A stretch of DNA of 50,978 bases from Affinirhizobium straminoryzae (GTDB lineage Bacteria; Pseudomonadota; Alphaproteobacteria; Rhizobiales; Rhizobiaceae): assembly GCF_007004135.1 (NCBI RefSeq), contig NZ_VJMG01000065.1, positions 1 to 50,978 of the forward strand, read 5' to 3'. The position numbers and the translations under genes are program-made. The notes below the pieces were generated by a model. It worked only from the letters and a program-made list of their open reading frames with translations, was not told where the DNA came from and made no database searches. How positions within the stretch are numbered: the first letter of the stretch is position 1; each line of letters opens with the position of its first letter. Below, one piece after another: positions 1 through 6,965 of the stretch.

Positions 1-33
1 AAAAACCGGCAGCAGGCCATACTGTGTAGAATG

Positions 34-204
34 CTACTTCCACGGTACAGAGCCGGCCGCTGCATTAAAGTTGATCTTCGCACTGCTACTTGTTTGACAG
101 ATCGCGTCCCGACGAGAAGCTTCAACCTGGCCGAAATGCCGTATCTCTCCATCTCGTCCGGAGTCTGCGATCGCAATTGCGTTCTTCAGTTTGGCGACAT
201 CGAT
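34..204 (-). pseudogene. IS110-family transposase, N-terminal remnant
   Basis: Reading the minus strand from 204 to 34 gives 56 codons that begin IDVAKLKNAIAIADSGRDGE and continue IRHFGQVEAS. This is the start of the DEDD RuvC-like domain of IS110-family transposases, in which the D of the IDVAK block is catalytic. The triplet just upstream, where a Gly is expected, is TGA. The frame drifts off the family pattern after about 35 residues and stops at 34-36. It is therefore a decayed fragment, and no full-length transposase frame is present. No inverted repeats are visible, as expected for IS110. The short plus-strand frames over the same DNA have no recognisable content. Bases 205-550 hold no gene I can support, only a 9-bp inverted repeat at 470-478/500-508. 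Confidence 0.6.
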
Positions 205-550
205 TCAGACAAAAGCTTCTCTATAATCTGCCGTGGCTTGTCCTTCTTGTCTTGAGGATCGGCTCGGCCTATCCGAGCAACCCTCGGAAGACCAATGTAG
301 GGCGAGCCACCTCCGTCACGAAGACGGACATACGGTCTTACGCTCATCCTCGTCCTCGTCCTCATCCAATTATCTCAACCGTTAAGCTGCAGACAACGTG
401 ACATCGCCGGCGATCCTAACCAAGGCTAGACGGCGCCCGATACCGGACCGACAGCTGACGGCCCCAAGTCGGACACACCAAGGGTGCTGCGGCGTTGCAG
501 TGTGTCCGCTAATCGACCGTTTTCCTTACGCCCTCCCCTTCCCCGGATCG

Positions 551-575
551 GCCCGCCTTCAAGGCGGGCTTTTTT
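551..575 (+). terminator. Rho-independent terminator
   Basis: The GCCCGCC arm (551-557), a TTCAA loop and a GGCGGGC arm are followed by six T (570-575). This is a canonical intrinsic terminator on the plus strand. It ends any transcript from the left edge and insulates the resolvase region, which begins immediately downstream. Confidence 0.8.
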
Positions 576-638
576 GTCAGAAAACTATGTCAGGAAATCA
601 ATTGACAGGAAAACGCACCTGAAAGATGTTTCCTGACA
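575..638. repeat. res-like site: repeated TGTCAGGAAA motifs
   Basis: Three direct copies of a TGTCAGGAAA-like decamer (TGTCAGAAAA near 575, TGTCAGGAAA 588-597, TGACAGGAAA 603-612) precede the resolvase gene. A perfectly inverted copy, TTTCCTGACA, lies at 629-638 and overlaps the start codon region. Repeated half-sites directly upstream of a small serine recombinase are the usual layout of a res site, where the enzyme binds both to recombine and to repress itself. The repeats are seen; their role is inferred. Confidence 0.6.
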
Positions 639-1231
639 TGAAGATTGGATATGCCCGCGTCTCGACTGCTGATCAGAACCTCGACATGCAGAGGGATGCA
701 TTGACGCGCGCCGGCTGTGAGAAGATCTTCGAGGAGAAGAAGTCAGGCAAGGCCGGAAGCCGGCGGCCGGAACTGGAGGCCGCCCTCGCCTATCTCCGGC
801 CGGATGACGTCCTGGTCGTTTGGAAGCTGGACCGGCTCGGCCGCTCCCTGGTCGAGATGATGCGGACGATCGACAAACTCCGGACGGACGGGATCAGTTT
901 CAGGAGCCTCACGGAGGAATTGGACAGCGAGAGCGCCCAAGGGCGTTTCTTCCTGCAGATCCATGGCGCGATGGCCGAGTATTTCTTGGACCTCAACCGT
1001 GAGCGTACCATGGAAGGCCTGAAGGCGGCCCTCGCCCGCGGCCGCAAAGGCGGCCGACCATCGAAGCTCACCGAGGAAGACAAGCGGGCGGCAAGGGCGA
1101 TGCTGGCGGCCGGCGACATATCCGTGGCTGAGATCGCGCGCCGGCTGGGTGTTAGCCGGGTGACATTCTACGATCACTTTCCCCAAGCGCGCGCCAACGC
1201 ACGACAAAGTAACCGATCTGCTAAAAACTGA
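638..1231 (+). CDS. serine recombinase (resolvase/invertase family)
   Basis: 197 aa from the family-typical MKIGYARVS start; an in-frame ATG at 626 would add four residues, and neither start has a clear ribosome site. The N-terminal catalytic domain has the GYARVST nucleophile-serine motif, the DQN block and WKLDRLGRSL. The long E helix follows, ending NRERT. The C-terminal region (about 140-190) is GRPSKLT followed by a helix-turn-helix (ISVAEIARRLGVSRVTFY). The length fits Tn3-type resolvases and is far too short for a large serine integrase. Repeats directly upstream look like a res site. In a plasmid-like element its likely job is resolving multimers into monomers. It could alternatively be the orphan resolvase of a lost Tn3 transposon, since a Tn3 transposase stump lies at 48017-48751. 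Confidence 0.88.
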   Translation: MKIGYARVSTADQNLDMQRDALTRAGCEKIFEEKKSGKAGSRRPELEAALAYLRPDDVLVVWKLDRLGRSLVEMMRTIDKLRTDGISFRSLTEELDSESAQGRFFLQIHGAMAEYFLDLNRERTMEGLKAALARGRKGGRPSKLTEEDKRAARAMLAAGDISVAEIARRLGVSRVTFYDHFPQARANARQSNRSAKN

Positions 1232-1249
1232 AAATGCACTGGCAAATGT

Positions 1250-1294
1250 GTCAAGACAGTGCAGACGGCGAACCTATTTAGGAACTGTCTTGAC
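1250..1294. repeat. 11-bp perfect inverted repeat after the resolvase gene
   Basis: GTCAAGACAGT (1250-1260) and ACTGTCTTGAC (1284-1294) form an 11-bp stem with a 23-nt loop. It lies between the convergent resolvase and lipoprotein genes. It has no T tract, so it may be a factor-independent stop of modest strength, an mRNA-stabilising hairpin or a recombinase site. Confidence 0.5.
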
Positions 1295-1302
1295 GCTCAG
1301 TC

Positions 1303-1908
1303 TCATGGGCGAGCTGCAATCACTCCAAACGTTACGTTTGCTGGCGCTGGAATGGTGCGTTCTTTGCCTAGCCCCTCAACTTTGCTGCCACCGATTTGGA
1401 AGTCGGCTATCGGTCCCTTAATGAGCTGGGCTGACTTTTTAGCGCGTGCCTCAGCTTCGACAATCAAAACGTTGCCTTGCTTTATCAAGTTGCGGCACCT
1501 CTGACCTACACTTTTCTGAAAATAGGCATAAAAGCTGTCGTCGTCTGGCCACGCGGCCTTTTTCACTGTGTATCCGGTCACCTGCGTTTTATGATATGGC
1601 ATTTGGAATTTCGGGGCGCCGGGAAGTGAAAAACTGACGCCATCTCCGGCAACCTGATCCGTAACTACATCATTCGAGTCTGTGACTGTCTCAACGGAGA
1701 TAGCTTTTATCGCCTTATTTTCTAGGTCTGGCTGGCATATCTGGTATGAAGTTCCGTCTTTCCTGACGCGGAAAACCTTGGCAACATCGTAACGTTGCGC
1801 TGCTGTAGGATTTATGGGTGTCGCGGCATCTCCGAGAACCTGATTTGCTGCGTATGTACATCCGCTAAGAAATGAAACAGCGAACATTAAAGGTACGATC
1901 TTTTCCAT
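1303..1908 (-). CDS. putative lipoprotein, unknown function
   Basis: 201 aa. The N-terminus is a lipoprotein signal: a charged MEK start, a hydrophobic stretch and a lipobox ending LSGC, with Cys17 the expected lipidated residue. The mature part is polar and keeps two more cysteines (in ICQPD and QRCRN) that could pair. A strong GGGGGAGC ribosome site lies just upstream of the ATG at 1908. The gene is a lone minus-strand unit between the resolvase and the par locus, with its own promoter region. I recognise no domain. A surface lipoprotein on a temperate phage-plasmid could be a superinfection-exclusion or lysogenic-conversion factor, but that is inference. Confidence 0.75.
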   Translation of the reverse strand: MEKIVPLMFAVSFLSGCTYAANQVLGDAATPINPTAAQRYDVAKVFRVRKDGTSYQICQPDLENKAIKAISVETVTDSNDVVTDQVAGDGVSFSLPGAPKFQMPYHKTQVTGYTVKKAAWPDDDSFYAYFQKSVGQRCRNLIKQGNVLIVEAEARAKKSAQLIKGPIADFQIGGSKVEGLGKERTIPAPANVTFGVIAARP

Positions 1909-2008
1909 GTTGCTCCCCCTATATTTCGCGTATTTTGATATAAAAAAGCGCGTTCAGCAACAAATAGTATTTGCAAGCAGATCATGAGAGTCTCGCAAAT
2001 GTTGGCGC

Positions 2009-2180
2009 GCGTCAACGTTGACGCATCTGCGTTAACGTGCGCGCGTCTTGACGCGTCAACGTGCACATGCGTTAATGAGGACGCATCTTAACGCTTTATA
2101 AAGCGCGTGCGTTCATGATGACGCTCCATGACGCTCCATGACGCTCCATGACGCTCCATGACGCTCCATGACGCTCCATG
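2009..2180. repeat. parS: parS/operator-like repeat array upstream of parA
   Basis: Two repeat types occur here. First come palindromes built on TGACGC/GCGTCA: GCGTCAACGTTGACGC at 2009-2024, a perfect palindrome; the TTGACGCA-TC-TGCGTTAA block from 2018; and TTGACGCGTCAA at 2048-2059. These are followed by six exact tandem copies of the decamer ACGCTCCATG (2121-2180) and a partial seventh. The array ends 35 bp before the parA ATG. The TGACGCA-type motif returns right after the second par gene. In pTAR-type partition loci the region upstream of parA serves as both centromere and operator for the small ParB. Confidence 0.75.
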
Positions 2181-2215
2181 ACGCATCACTCTGCTTTAAC
2201 CCGTAGGAGATCCCG

Positions 2216-2890
2216 ATGCCTGTAATCGCCGTGGCGAACCCGAAGGGTGGCGCCGGAAAATCGACAACGACGCTGGTGTTGGCAACGACCCTCGCCCGTC
2301 AGGGCGCCAGCGTCACCATTCTCGACTGTGACCGGAACCAGCCGATCGCCGGTTGGAGGGGAGGGGACTCGCAGAACCCCGTTGTGGTGGATAGCGCGAC
2401 TGACGAAGAAACCTTCAAGACAAAGCTCGATGCGCATCGGACGTCGAAGCAGTTTGTCTTTGTCGATCTCGAAGGCACAGCGAGCCGGCTGATGTCGCGT
2501 GCACTGTTTCGCGCCCACCTGGTGATCATCCCCATCCAGGCGAGCCCCACAGACGCCGAGCTGGCGGCTCGCGCCATCCATCTGATCAAGGACGAGGGGG
2601 ACGCTTTCGACAAGGTTATCCCCTATCGCGTGCTTTTCACGCGCACCTCGCCGGTCATCACCACAAAGCTGGAGAAAGCTATCCTTGCCCAGCTCAATGG
2701 CGGCGAGATTCCGCAGTTCCGCAATCACCTCAACGAGCGGGCTGCGTTCAAGAGCATGTTCTTCCACCAACTGGACCTGGAAGAACTGGACGAAAACGAG
2801 GTCAACGGCCTGCCGAAGGCCAGGGAGAACGCGATGGCCCTGACCGAGGAACTGATTACGCTGGTTATGGAGAAGGAGAAGGCTGCATGA
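2216..2890 (+). CDS. parA: ParA-family partition ATPase
   Basis: 224 aa. It has the deviant Walker A of MinD/ParA proteins, KGGAGKST at residues 10-17, with signature Lys10 and catalytic-loop Lys15. A Walker A' aspartate lies in ILDCDRN near residue 40, and a Walker B-like strand FVFVDLEG follows. It lacks the N-terminal DNA-binding extension of large plasmid ParAs, so it belongs to the short class found on small Agrobacterium-type plasmids. A good AGGAGA ribosome site lies 6 nt before the ATG. Its stop overlaps the start of the next gene by 4 bp, so the two are co-translated. It uses ATP-dependent DNA binding to distribute plasmid copies. The repeat array upstream is its presumed centromere and operator. 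Confidence 0.92.
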   Translation: MPVIAVANPKGGAGKSTTTLVLATTLARQGASVTILDCDRNQPIAGWRGGDSQNPVVVDSATDEETFKTKLDAHRTSKQFVFVDLEGTASRLMSRALFRAHLVIIPIQASPTDAELAARAIHLIKDEGDAFDKVIPYRVLFTRTSPVITTKLEKAILAQLNGGEIPQFRNHLNERAAFKSMFFHQLDLEELDENEVNGLPKARENAMALTEELITLVMEKEKAA

Positions 2891-3174
2891 AAGATCTTGG
2901 CTTCGGTGGAAAGCTGTCGGACATCAAGCCCGATACGGAGCCCGCCCCCTCGATTCCAGAGCGTCGCCTCGACGAGGTAGCGGAGCGGCATGGCTTTGTC
3001 TCCCGCCAACCGACCCAGCAACTGCGCCGTCGGCAGGCGGCCGAGCCTTCTGCCAACCTCAACATTCGCCCACCCATTTCCACCTATAACCGCTTTGTCT
3101 CATGGGCGATGGAAAACCGACTTTCTTACCCCGAGGCGCTCCGCGAATTGATGGACAGGGCTAAAATAGATTGA
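2887..3174 (+). CDS. parB: small centromere-binding partition protein (ParB-like)
   Basis: 95 aa, ATGA-overlapping parA. The N-terminal half is proline- and charge-rich and probably flexible. The C-terminal 40 residues (NLNIRPPISTYNRFVSWAME, then a second helix) look like one beta strand followed by two helices, the ribbon-helix-helix arrangement of small plasmid centromere binders. Size and position match the roughly 94-residue ParB that I recall for pTAR. The stop codon falls inside a TTGACGCA repeat, so its own binding motif marks the 3' end of the operon. Family placement rests on context and fold pattern rather than on a conserved motif. Confidence 0.75.
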   Translation: MKDLGFGGKLSDIKPDTEPAPSIPERRLDEVAERHGFVSRQPTQQLRRRQAAEPSANLNIRPPISTYNRFVSWAMENRLSYPEALRELMDRAKID

Positions 3175-3210
3175 CGCATCTGCGTCAACGCGCGTTACCG
3201 TTGACGCATC
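3171..3210. repeat. parS-like motifs downstream of parB
   Basis: TTGACGCA-TC-TGCGTCAA (3171-3188), a palindrome with 8-bp arms, overlaps the parB stop. A second TTGACGCATC follows at 3201-3210. The first is the same motif as at 2018-2035 upstream of parA, so the two par genes are bracketed by one motif family. A separate inverted repeat, CATGCTGTCG (3234-3243)/CGACAGCATG (3277-3286), lies further on in the gene-free stretch before 3395. Confidence 0.7.
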
Positions 3211-3394
3211 ATCAAACCAACCCAACACAAGCGCATGCTGTCGAGAGAGGAGGCACTTGTTATTTCAGTCCGTGAGCGACAGCATGTATTTTGCAGGTTA
3301 CGATAATCGGGTCGAGGAATATATCGATTGATTATCTCTTGAATAAGATTGTCTTCTAAAATTAAATTGCGGAAGCAAACGTGGCGAGGGGCAC

Positions 3395-4099
3395 ATGGAA
3401 ACCTTCATCGCAGGCCTCGGAAATCTGATTCAGCTGGGAGGAATTGGCGGAAGCCTCGCGTTCCTTCTGCTCGGATACAATCTTCTCAGGAAAGAATTAT
3501 CTTATACTGCGCCCGGGCCGAATGGAACGCGTGCCACACCAAACACCAAGACACTCAACGCGATCAAGCACTTCTTAAAGATCTCGATGACGTACTTTTT
3601 GGTCGGAGTCGCGGCGCAAATCCTTCTCTCGGTCAAGTTTGTCGCCATTGTCGGTTTTGTGAAAGACTGGATAAAGACTGACATATCGAGGGCAGCCATC
3701 AACGAATTCGAAGTTGACAGGCAAAAGAAGGTCGTTGACGTGAGGATCGGATCCACCGGTCCGAACGAAGACGGCTATATTCCGAACAGCGCGCGTGATG
3801 ATTACGATATCGTCGTCGCGTTTGGTCCGACAAGCAACATCCCCGATATGGAGCGCATGTTCCCCTTCGCGAGCGGCCCATACCCGTTTCCAATTCAAGC
3901 CCCACCTAAAATTTCAACGACGATTGAAGATGCCAAATGGCCGCTTATATCAGATCAGTGTGTAAAAGTGGTTTTGTTTGGCGTTCCCAAGAACTCCATT
4001 AAGTCTGCTGACTTGGCGAGCGGCTTCAACGCCTCATCACATAGTAATGTTCGATCACTCAGATGGGCCATCAACGGACCGAGTGATAAGAACTGCTAA
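3395..4099 (+). CDS. membrane protein of unknown function
   Basis: 234 aa with two predicted hydrophobic segments: residues about 14-30 (GGIGGSLAFLLLGYNLL) and 62-87 (MTYFLVGVAAQILLSVKFVAIVGFV). A roughly 140-residue soluble C-terminal domain rich in D, P and S follows, containing the block DDYDIVVAFGP. A GAGGGG ribosome site precedes the ATG. It is monocistronic or coupled to the tiny secreted-peptide gene 20 bp downstream. I recognise no family. Two helices plus one soluble domain would fit an envelope-located accessory or exclusion protein. Confidence 0.65.
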   Translation: METFIAGLGNLIQLGGIGGSLAFLLLGYNLLRKELSYTAPGPNGTRATPNTKTLNAIKHFLKISMTYFLVGVAAQILLSVKFVAIVGFVKDWIKTDISRAAINEFEVDRQKKVVDVRIGSTGPNEDGYIPNSARDDYDIVVAFGPTSNIPDMERMFPFASGPYPFPIQAPPKISTTIEDAKWPLISDQCVKVVLFGVPKNSIKSADLASGFNASSHSNVRSLRWAINGPSDKNC

Positions 4100-4119
4100 A
4101 CGAAACAGTGGAGGCTGCG

Positions 4120-4263
4120 GTGATTTATGCTTTTCGAATGGCGGCAGTACTTCTTGCCGCATTGTTGATGTCAACGATATCTGGCCTTGGTTCCACGGCC
4201 TCGGCAGACAAGTGCGAAGGCACTGCCCACCATTGTAGCGGTGGCAGTGGTGGGCCGGTGTAA
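4120..4263 (+). CDS. tiny secreted peptide (47 aa) with signal peptide
   Basis: A GTG start at 4120 with GGAG six nt upstream opens a 47-codon frame. The first 29 residues are a textbook signal peptide: a short basic start, the core AAVLLAALLMSTISGLG and an A-S-A cleavage site. The mature peptide would be only about 18 residues, DKCEGTAHHCSGGSGGPV, with two cysteines that could form one disulfide and an HH pair. It lies 20 bp after the membrane-protein gene and is followed by a strong hairpin. Function unknown; it may be a small phage-borne secreted factor or a degraded export protein. Confidence 0.5.
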   Translation: MIYAFRMAAVLLAALLMSTISGLGSTASADKCEGTAHHCSGGSGGPV

Positions 4264-4346
4264 GGCGTTCTGGCCGTCGACGCGACAGCTCATACGCCTG
4301 TTGACCTTGATCATCAGGTCGTTTTGTCGAAAAACTCAGTGACTGC

Positions 4347-4370
4347 GCGCCGGCTCGTGAGTGCCGGCGC
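4347..4370. terminator. strong hairpin between convergent genes
   Basis: GCGCCGGC (4347-4354), an 8-nt loop and GCCGGCGC (4363-4370) form a perfect 8-bp GC stem between the plus-strand peptide gene and the minus-strand methylase gene. On the minus strand a TTTTT tract follows about 10 nt later. It probably acts as a two-way terminator. Confidence 0.55.
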
Positions 4371-4388
4371 TGCTTTGGCAAAACCGTA

Positions 4389-5225
4389 TCAGGCGAGGGG
4401 CAGATTTGCCGGCATTGGCTGGCGGCCGTCGAGGATGATCACCTCGCCCACGTCCTTGCCGCTGCCCCCGCTCACCGTATAGGTCAGGCCCACCGGTACC
4501 ATGGGGAAACGTGCAAAGGTTTCGCGCACGCCGGCACAGTCGTTCAACGAAATCATGAAGCGCCCCTTGATGCGCGAAAGCCTGTCGGCCATCTCGGCAA
4601 AAGTGTCGCGGCTGAAGACGTTTTTCCCATAATCGTTCTCGCAGCCCCAATAAGGCGGGTCGAGATAAAAGAGCGTGTCCGGCCGGTCATAGCGGTCGAT
4701 GAAGTCCGACCAGTCGAGGTTCTCGATGACGACGCCGGAGAGACGCTCATGTACCTCCTCAAGGATGGTGCCGAGGCGGGCGATGTTGAAGCGGGCAGGG
4801 CCGCTTGTGTCGACGCCAAAACTCCGCCCCGTGATCTTTCCTCCGAAAGACAGGCGCTGAAGATACAGGAAGCGGGCAGCCCGTTCGAGGTCGGTCAGCG
4901 TTGCTGGATCGGTGGCCGCCAGGCGCTCGAACTCCCGTCGTGATGTCAGCTGGAATTTCATGACCTCCATCAGCTGGGGATAGTGCCGCTGCAGGATGCG
5001 GAAGACCGTCGCCACGTCGCCCGAGCGATCGTTGATCACTTCGCTCCGGGGGATCAGCGTGCGGCGGAAGAATACGCCGCCCATACCCACAAAAGGCTCC
5101 GCATAAAGCGTATGCGGCATCTGTTCCAGGAGTGAGGCGATGCGCTGTGCAAGCTGCTTCTTGCCGCCGAGATAGGGAGCGGGCGGGGTGACGGGCCGAA
5201 CGCTGGTGAAATCAAACAAGTCCAT
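4389..5225 (-). CDS. DNA adenine methylase (Dam/D12 class)
   Basis: 278 aa from MDLFDF. The N6-adenine methyltransferase motifs are in the D12 (alpha) order: YLGGK at 18-22, the SAM-binding FVGMGG at 45-50, and catalytic DPPY at 189-192 followed by WGCENDYGK. The length matches the Dam/M.DpnII group. No partner restriction gene is adjacent, so it is an orphan phage methylase, useful against host restriction or for regulating its own DNA. The frame is open to 5327, but 5225 is preferred because the domain begins there and the upstream part looks non-coding. The target sequence cannot be read from the protein. Confidence 0.9.
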   Translation of the reverse strand: MDLFDFTSVRPVTPPAPYLGGKKQLAQRIASLLEQMPHTLYAEPFVGMGGVFFRRTLIPRSEVINDRSGDVATVFRILQRHYPQLMEVMKFQLTSRREFERLAATDPATLTDLERAARFLYLQRLSFGGKITGRSFGVDTSGPARFNIARLGTILEEVHERLSGVVIENLDWSDFIDRYDRPDTLFYLDPPYWGCENDYGKNVFSRDTFAEMADRLSRIKGRFMISLNDCAGVRETFARFPMVPVGLTYTVSGGSGKDVGEVIILDGRQPMPANLPLA

Positions 5226-5535
5226 TGTCAGGGATCTTTTATTCTGCCATGCCCCGCGGGCCTGCGCAGGCCTCGGGTGTGGCGATGATCCTTTCGGGAT
5301 TGCCAGGCGGGGAGAGACTGCAATCAAATCCCGCCGCTGCAGCGTGTGAACGCTGCGGCCACCCGATGTCGGGCGGCATCAAGGGCCGGGCGGTTTTCCG
5401 CCCGGCCGATCTTTGGAGACGCGCCTCGACCGCCCGTTGACAGGCGATCTGCGGTTCTTCATGGATGGAGTGCCTGAGAGCGGCAGGCAAAAACTCAGAT
5501 GACCGAATGCGGCCGGTCCGAACATGGAGATTCGG
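5226..5535. other. methylase-zinc-ribbon intergenic region with a perfect hairpin and a doubtful small ORF
   Basis: A perfect 10-bp hairpin with a TTTT loop (GGCCGGGCGG 5384-5393, CCGCCCGGCC 5398-5407) dominates this divergent region. A possible 51-codon plus-strand frame (ATG 5285, stop 5440) encodes a CERCGHP zinc-knuckle-like motif, but the hairpin lies inside it and no ribosome site is evident. I do not call it a gene. Promoters for both flanking genes should lie here, but I could not fix them. Confidence 0.4.
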
Positions 5536-5844
5536 ATGTCAGGTTTTCCTCAGGCGAAGGTTGCTAAGCTATCCAATGGGCAGCGCCACAGTTCGCCCTA
5601 TCTATCTGATTTTGTGGGAGGCAAGGTCTTTACCGTCTGTCCCAAATGCGGCCTGCAGCGCCGTTACGATGCCGCCACCCTTCTGGAGCGGGCAGGCGAC
5701 CACTGCTTGCCGGATCTGCTGAAGCGGATTGCAATGGCCGAAGGATGCCCGCGCGTGGGCGACAAGGATGACGGCTGCACCCTGCATTACGATATCGAGC
5801 GGATGCATCAGCAGCCTCTCGCTCAGTCCCGGAATGGAGCATGA
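5536..5844 (+). CDS. zinc-ribbon protein of unknown function
   Basis: 102 aa from an ATG at 5536, with GGAG eight nt upstream; an ATG at 5524 would add four residues without a ribosome site. The centre carries VCPKCGLQRRYDA, a treble-clef style C-x2-C knuckle. Two later cysteines (HCLPDLL, GCPRV) and a final C-T-L-H could complete the zinc site. The small basic N-terminus fits a nucleic-acid binder. It is followed by a terminator hairpin shared with the convergent lipoprotein gene. I know proteins of this shape from rhizobial phages and plasmids only as hypotheticals. Confidence 0.65.
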   Translation: MSGFPQAKVAKLSNGQRHSSPYLSDFVGGKVFTVCPKCGLQRRYDAATLLERAGDHCLPDLLKRIAMAEGCPRVGDKDDGCTLHYDIERMHQQPLAQSRNGA

Positions 5845-5851
5845 TGCAAGG

Positions 5852-5880
5852 GTGAGAGCCGGCGCGTGACCGGCTTTCAC
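5852..5880. terminator. hairpin between convergent genes
   Basis: GTGAGAGCCGG (5852-5862) pairs with CCGGCTTTCAC (5870-5880) with one mismatch. It sits between the stops of the zinc-ribbon gene and the lipoprotein gene. A bidirectional terminator is the likely role. Confidence 0.5.
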
Positions 5881-5888
5881 GTCTTGTC

Positions 5889-6221
5889 TTATTTGCACTT
5901 CTTGGCGGTCATCGACGCTTCCAGCGCCTGGACCTTGCCCTTTGACACGGCGACATCCCCTTCCTTGTCGCCTCCAAACGTCGAAGACATCGGCACCCCG
6001 ATCAGAAACACACCCAGCGCATCGCCGGTTGCCGCGTCATGTTGCGCCTTCGAGACGGCCGAAAGCTTCGTCTTTTCTTTGGCAAGCTCGGCCGCCAGTT
6101 CGCTGCAGCTCTTCCCGGAATAAGCCGCCATGGGGTAATCGACAGGCACGATTGCATCCGGGCGCTTCGCACACGAACCCACTGCGAGGGCGACGAGCCC
6201 CATCACCATTACTCTTCTCAT
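5889..6221 (-). CDS. small lipoprotein, possible spanin-like or exclusion protein
   Basis: 110 aa from the ATG at 6221; the open frame extends to 6245 but adds only arginine/glycine codons. MRRVMVMGLVALAVGSC is a lipoprotein signal ending in lipobox VGSC with Cys17. The mature chain contains a charged helix (CSELAAELAKEKTKLSAVSKAQHD), a glycine/proline hydrophobic patch and a final KKCK. It is the first minus-strand gene beyond the holin at the end of the late block. It might be an outer-membrane spanin-type lysis protein or a conversion lipoprotein. No family is recognised. Confidence 0.7.
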   Translation of the reverse strand: MRRVMVMGLVALAVGSCAKRPDAIVPVDYPMAAYSGKSCSELAAELAKEKTKLSAVSKAQHDAATGDALGVFLIGVPMSSTFGGDKEGDVAVSKGKVQALEASMTAKKCK

Positions 6222-6390
6222 TGATCCCCCTGATCGTCGTCCCATGCAACCTGAAGCATGGCGCGCCAGTCAAAACACTGCCAACGCGCAAAGGCAATGA
6301 TGATAGATTGAAAATTCCCCGTGATTTTAAGGATTGTTCTAGTTTAGCGCCGCCTTAAGATCAGGCGTTCTTTACAGATAGGGGCTAAGA

Positions 6391-6561
6391 ATGGAGCAAT
6401 CCAGAATAAATGAGGTTATTCTAAAACTAAAAGAGGCCAAGGAGATTGCCAGTCTTAAAGATAATCCTCATCGCAGCAATGGGAACGAGATGCTCATCTA
6501 CCTCATCGGTTTGGCCCTTGATGAAGCTGAATACAGAGAAGGGACCCGACCGCGCCGCTGA
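6391..6561 (+). CDS. small plus-strand protein (56 aa)
   Basis: An ATG at 6391 with an AGGGG ribosome site about 7 nt upstream opens 56 codons ending TGA at 6559-6561. The product is a charged amphipathic helix (MEQSRINEVILKLKEAKEIA) followed by a leucine-rich segment, LIYLIGLALDEAEY. That looks like one folded two-helix domain. It is AT-richer than the flanking late genes and points against them, suggesting an inserted accessory gene. No function is recognised. Confidence 0.5.
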   Translation: MEQSRINEVILKLKEAKEIASLKDNPHRSNGNEMLIYLIGLALDEAEYREGTRPRR

Positions 6562-6584
6562 TCCAGCGACCCGGCCTCCATGCC

Positions 6585-6911
6585 TCAATCGCCCGCCACT
6601 TTCTTGCCGAACCATCGCAGCAGCATGATCTCCGCGCCACGCGGACCAAGATAGGCCAGCATCGCGATGAGGCCCGTCGATGTCGGCTGCTGCAGGTTGA
6701 GCCAGGCCGCCAGACCTTCGCCAATCATTGCCATGCCGATCGCAATCGGCAGCTCGTAGATGATTTCCGGTCCGAAGAACCGGCGCAGACCCTTGCGCGC
6801 CTGCTGCACATGCCACATGGCACGACCCAGCAGGGCGCCGACCACGGTCAGCCCGGCCCCACCCAGCCATGCGTCAATCATCTCCGCAAAGGTGCGGTAG
6901 TTTTCGCTCAT
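6585..6911 (-). CDS. phage holin (LydA-like)
   Basis: 108 aa from MSENYRTF. It has three hydrophobic stretches: about 17-30 (LGGAGLTVVGALLGRA), 51-68 (IIYELPIAIGMAMIGEGL) and 79-97 (TGLIAMLAYLGPRGAEIML). A short basic tail ends RWFGKK. This topology and the GPRGAE turn fit the LydA-type phage holin family. It is the last gene of the late minus-strand block, downstream of the endolysin and spike genes. It would form the membrane hole that times lysis, releasing or energising the endolysin at 9316-10257. Confidence 0.75.
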   Translation of the reverse strand: MSENYRTFAEMIDAWLGGAGLTVVGALLGRAMWHVQQARKGLRRFFGPEIIYELPIAIGMAMIGEGLAAWLNLQQPTSTGLIAMLAYLGPRGAEIMLLRWFGKKVAGD

Positions 6912-6965
6912 CGCGCATCTCACTCGTTGAAGGGAATGGACGCCGGCTCAGGCCGGCAGTTGCTG

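Noticed and set aside
31..622. Three plus-strand frames at the left edge
   Set aside because: The first two lie over or next to the IS110 remnant, the third over the terminator; none has protein-like composition.
638..1231. Serine recombinase as the phage integrase
   Set aside because: 197 residues with a C-terminal HTH is the resolvase/invertase size; integrases of this family are over 400 residues with extra zinc and coiled-coil domains.
2121..2180. Short tandem array as a possible CRISPR
   Set aside because: Repeats are 10 bp with no spacers and no cas genes; they belong to the partition locus.
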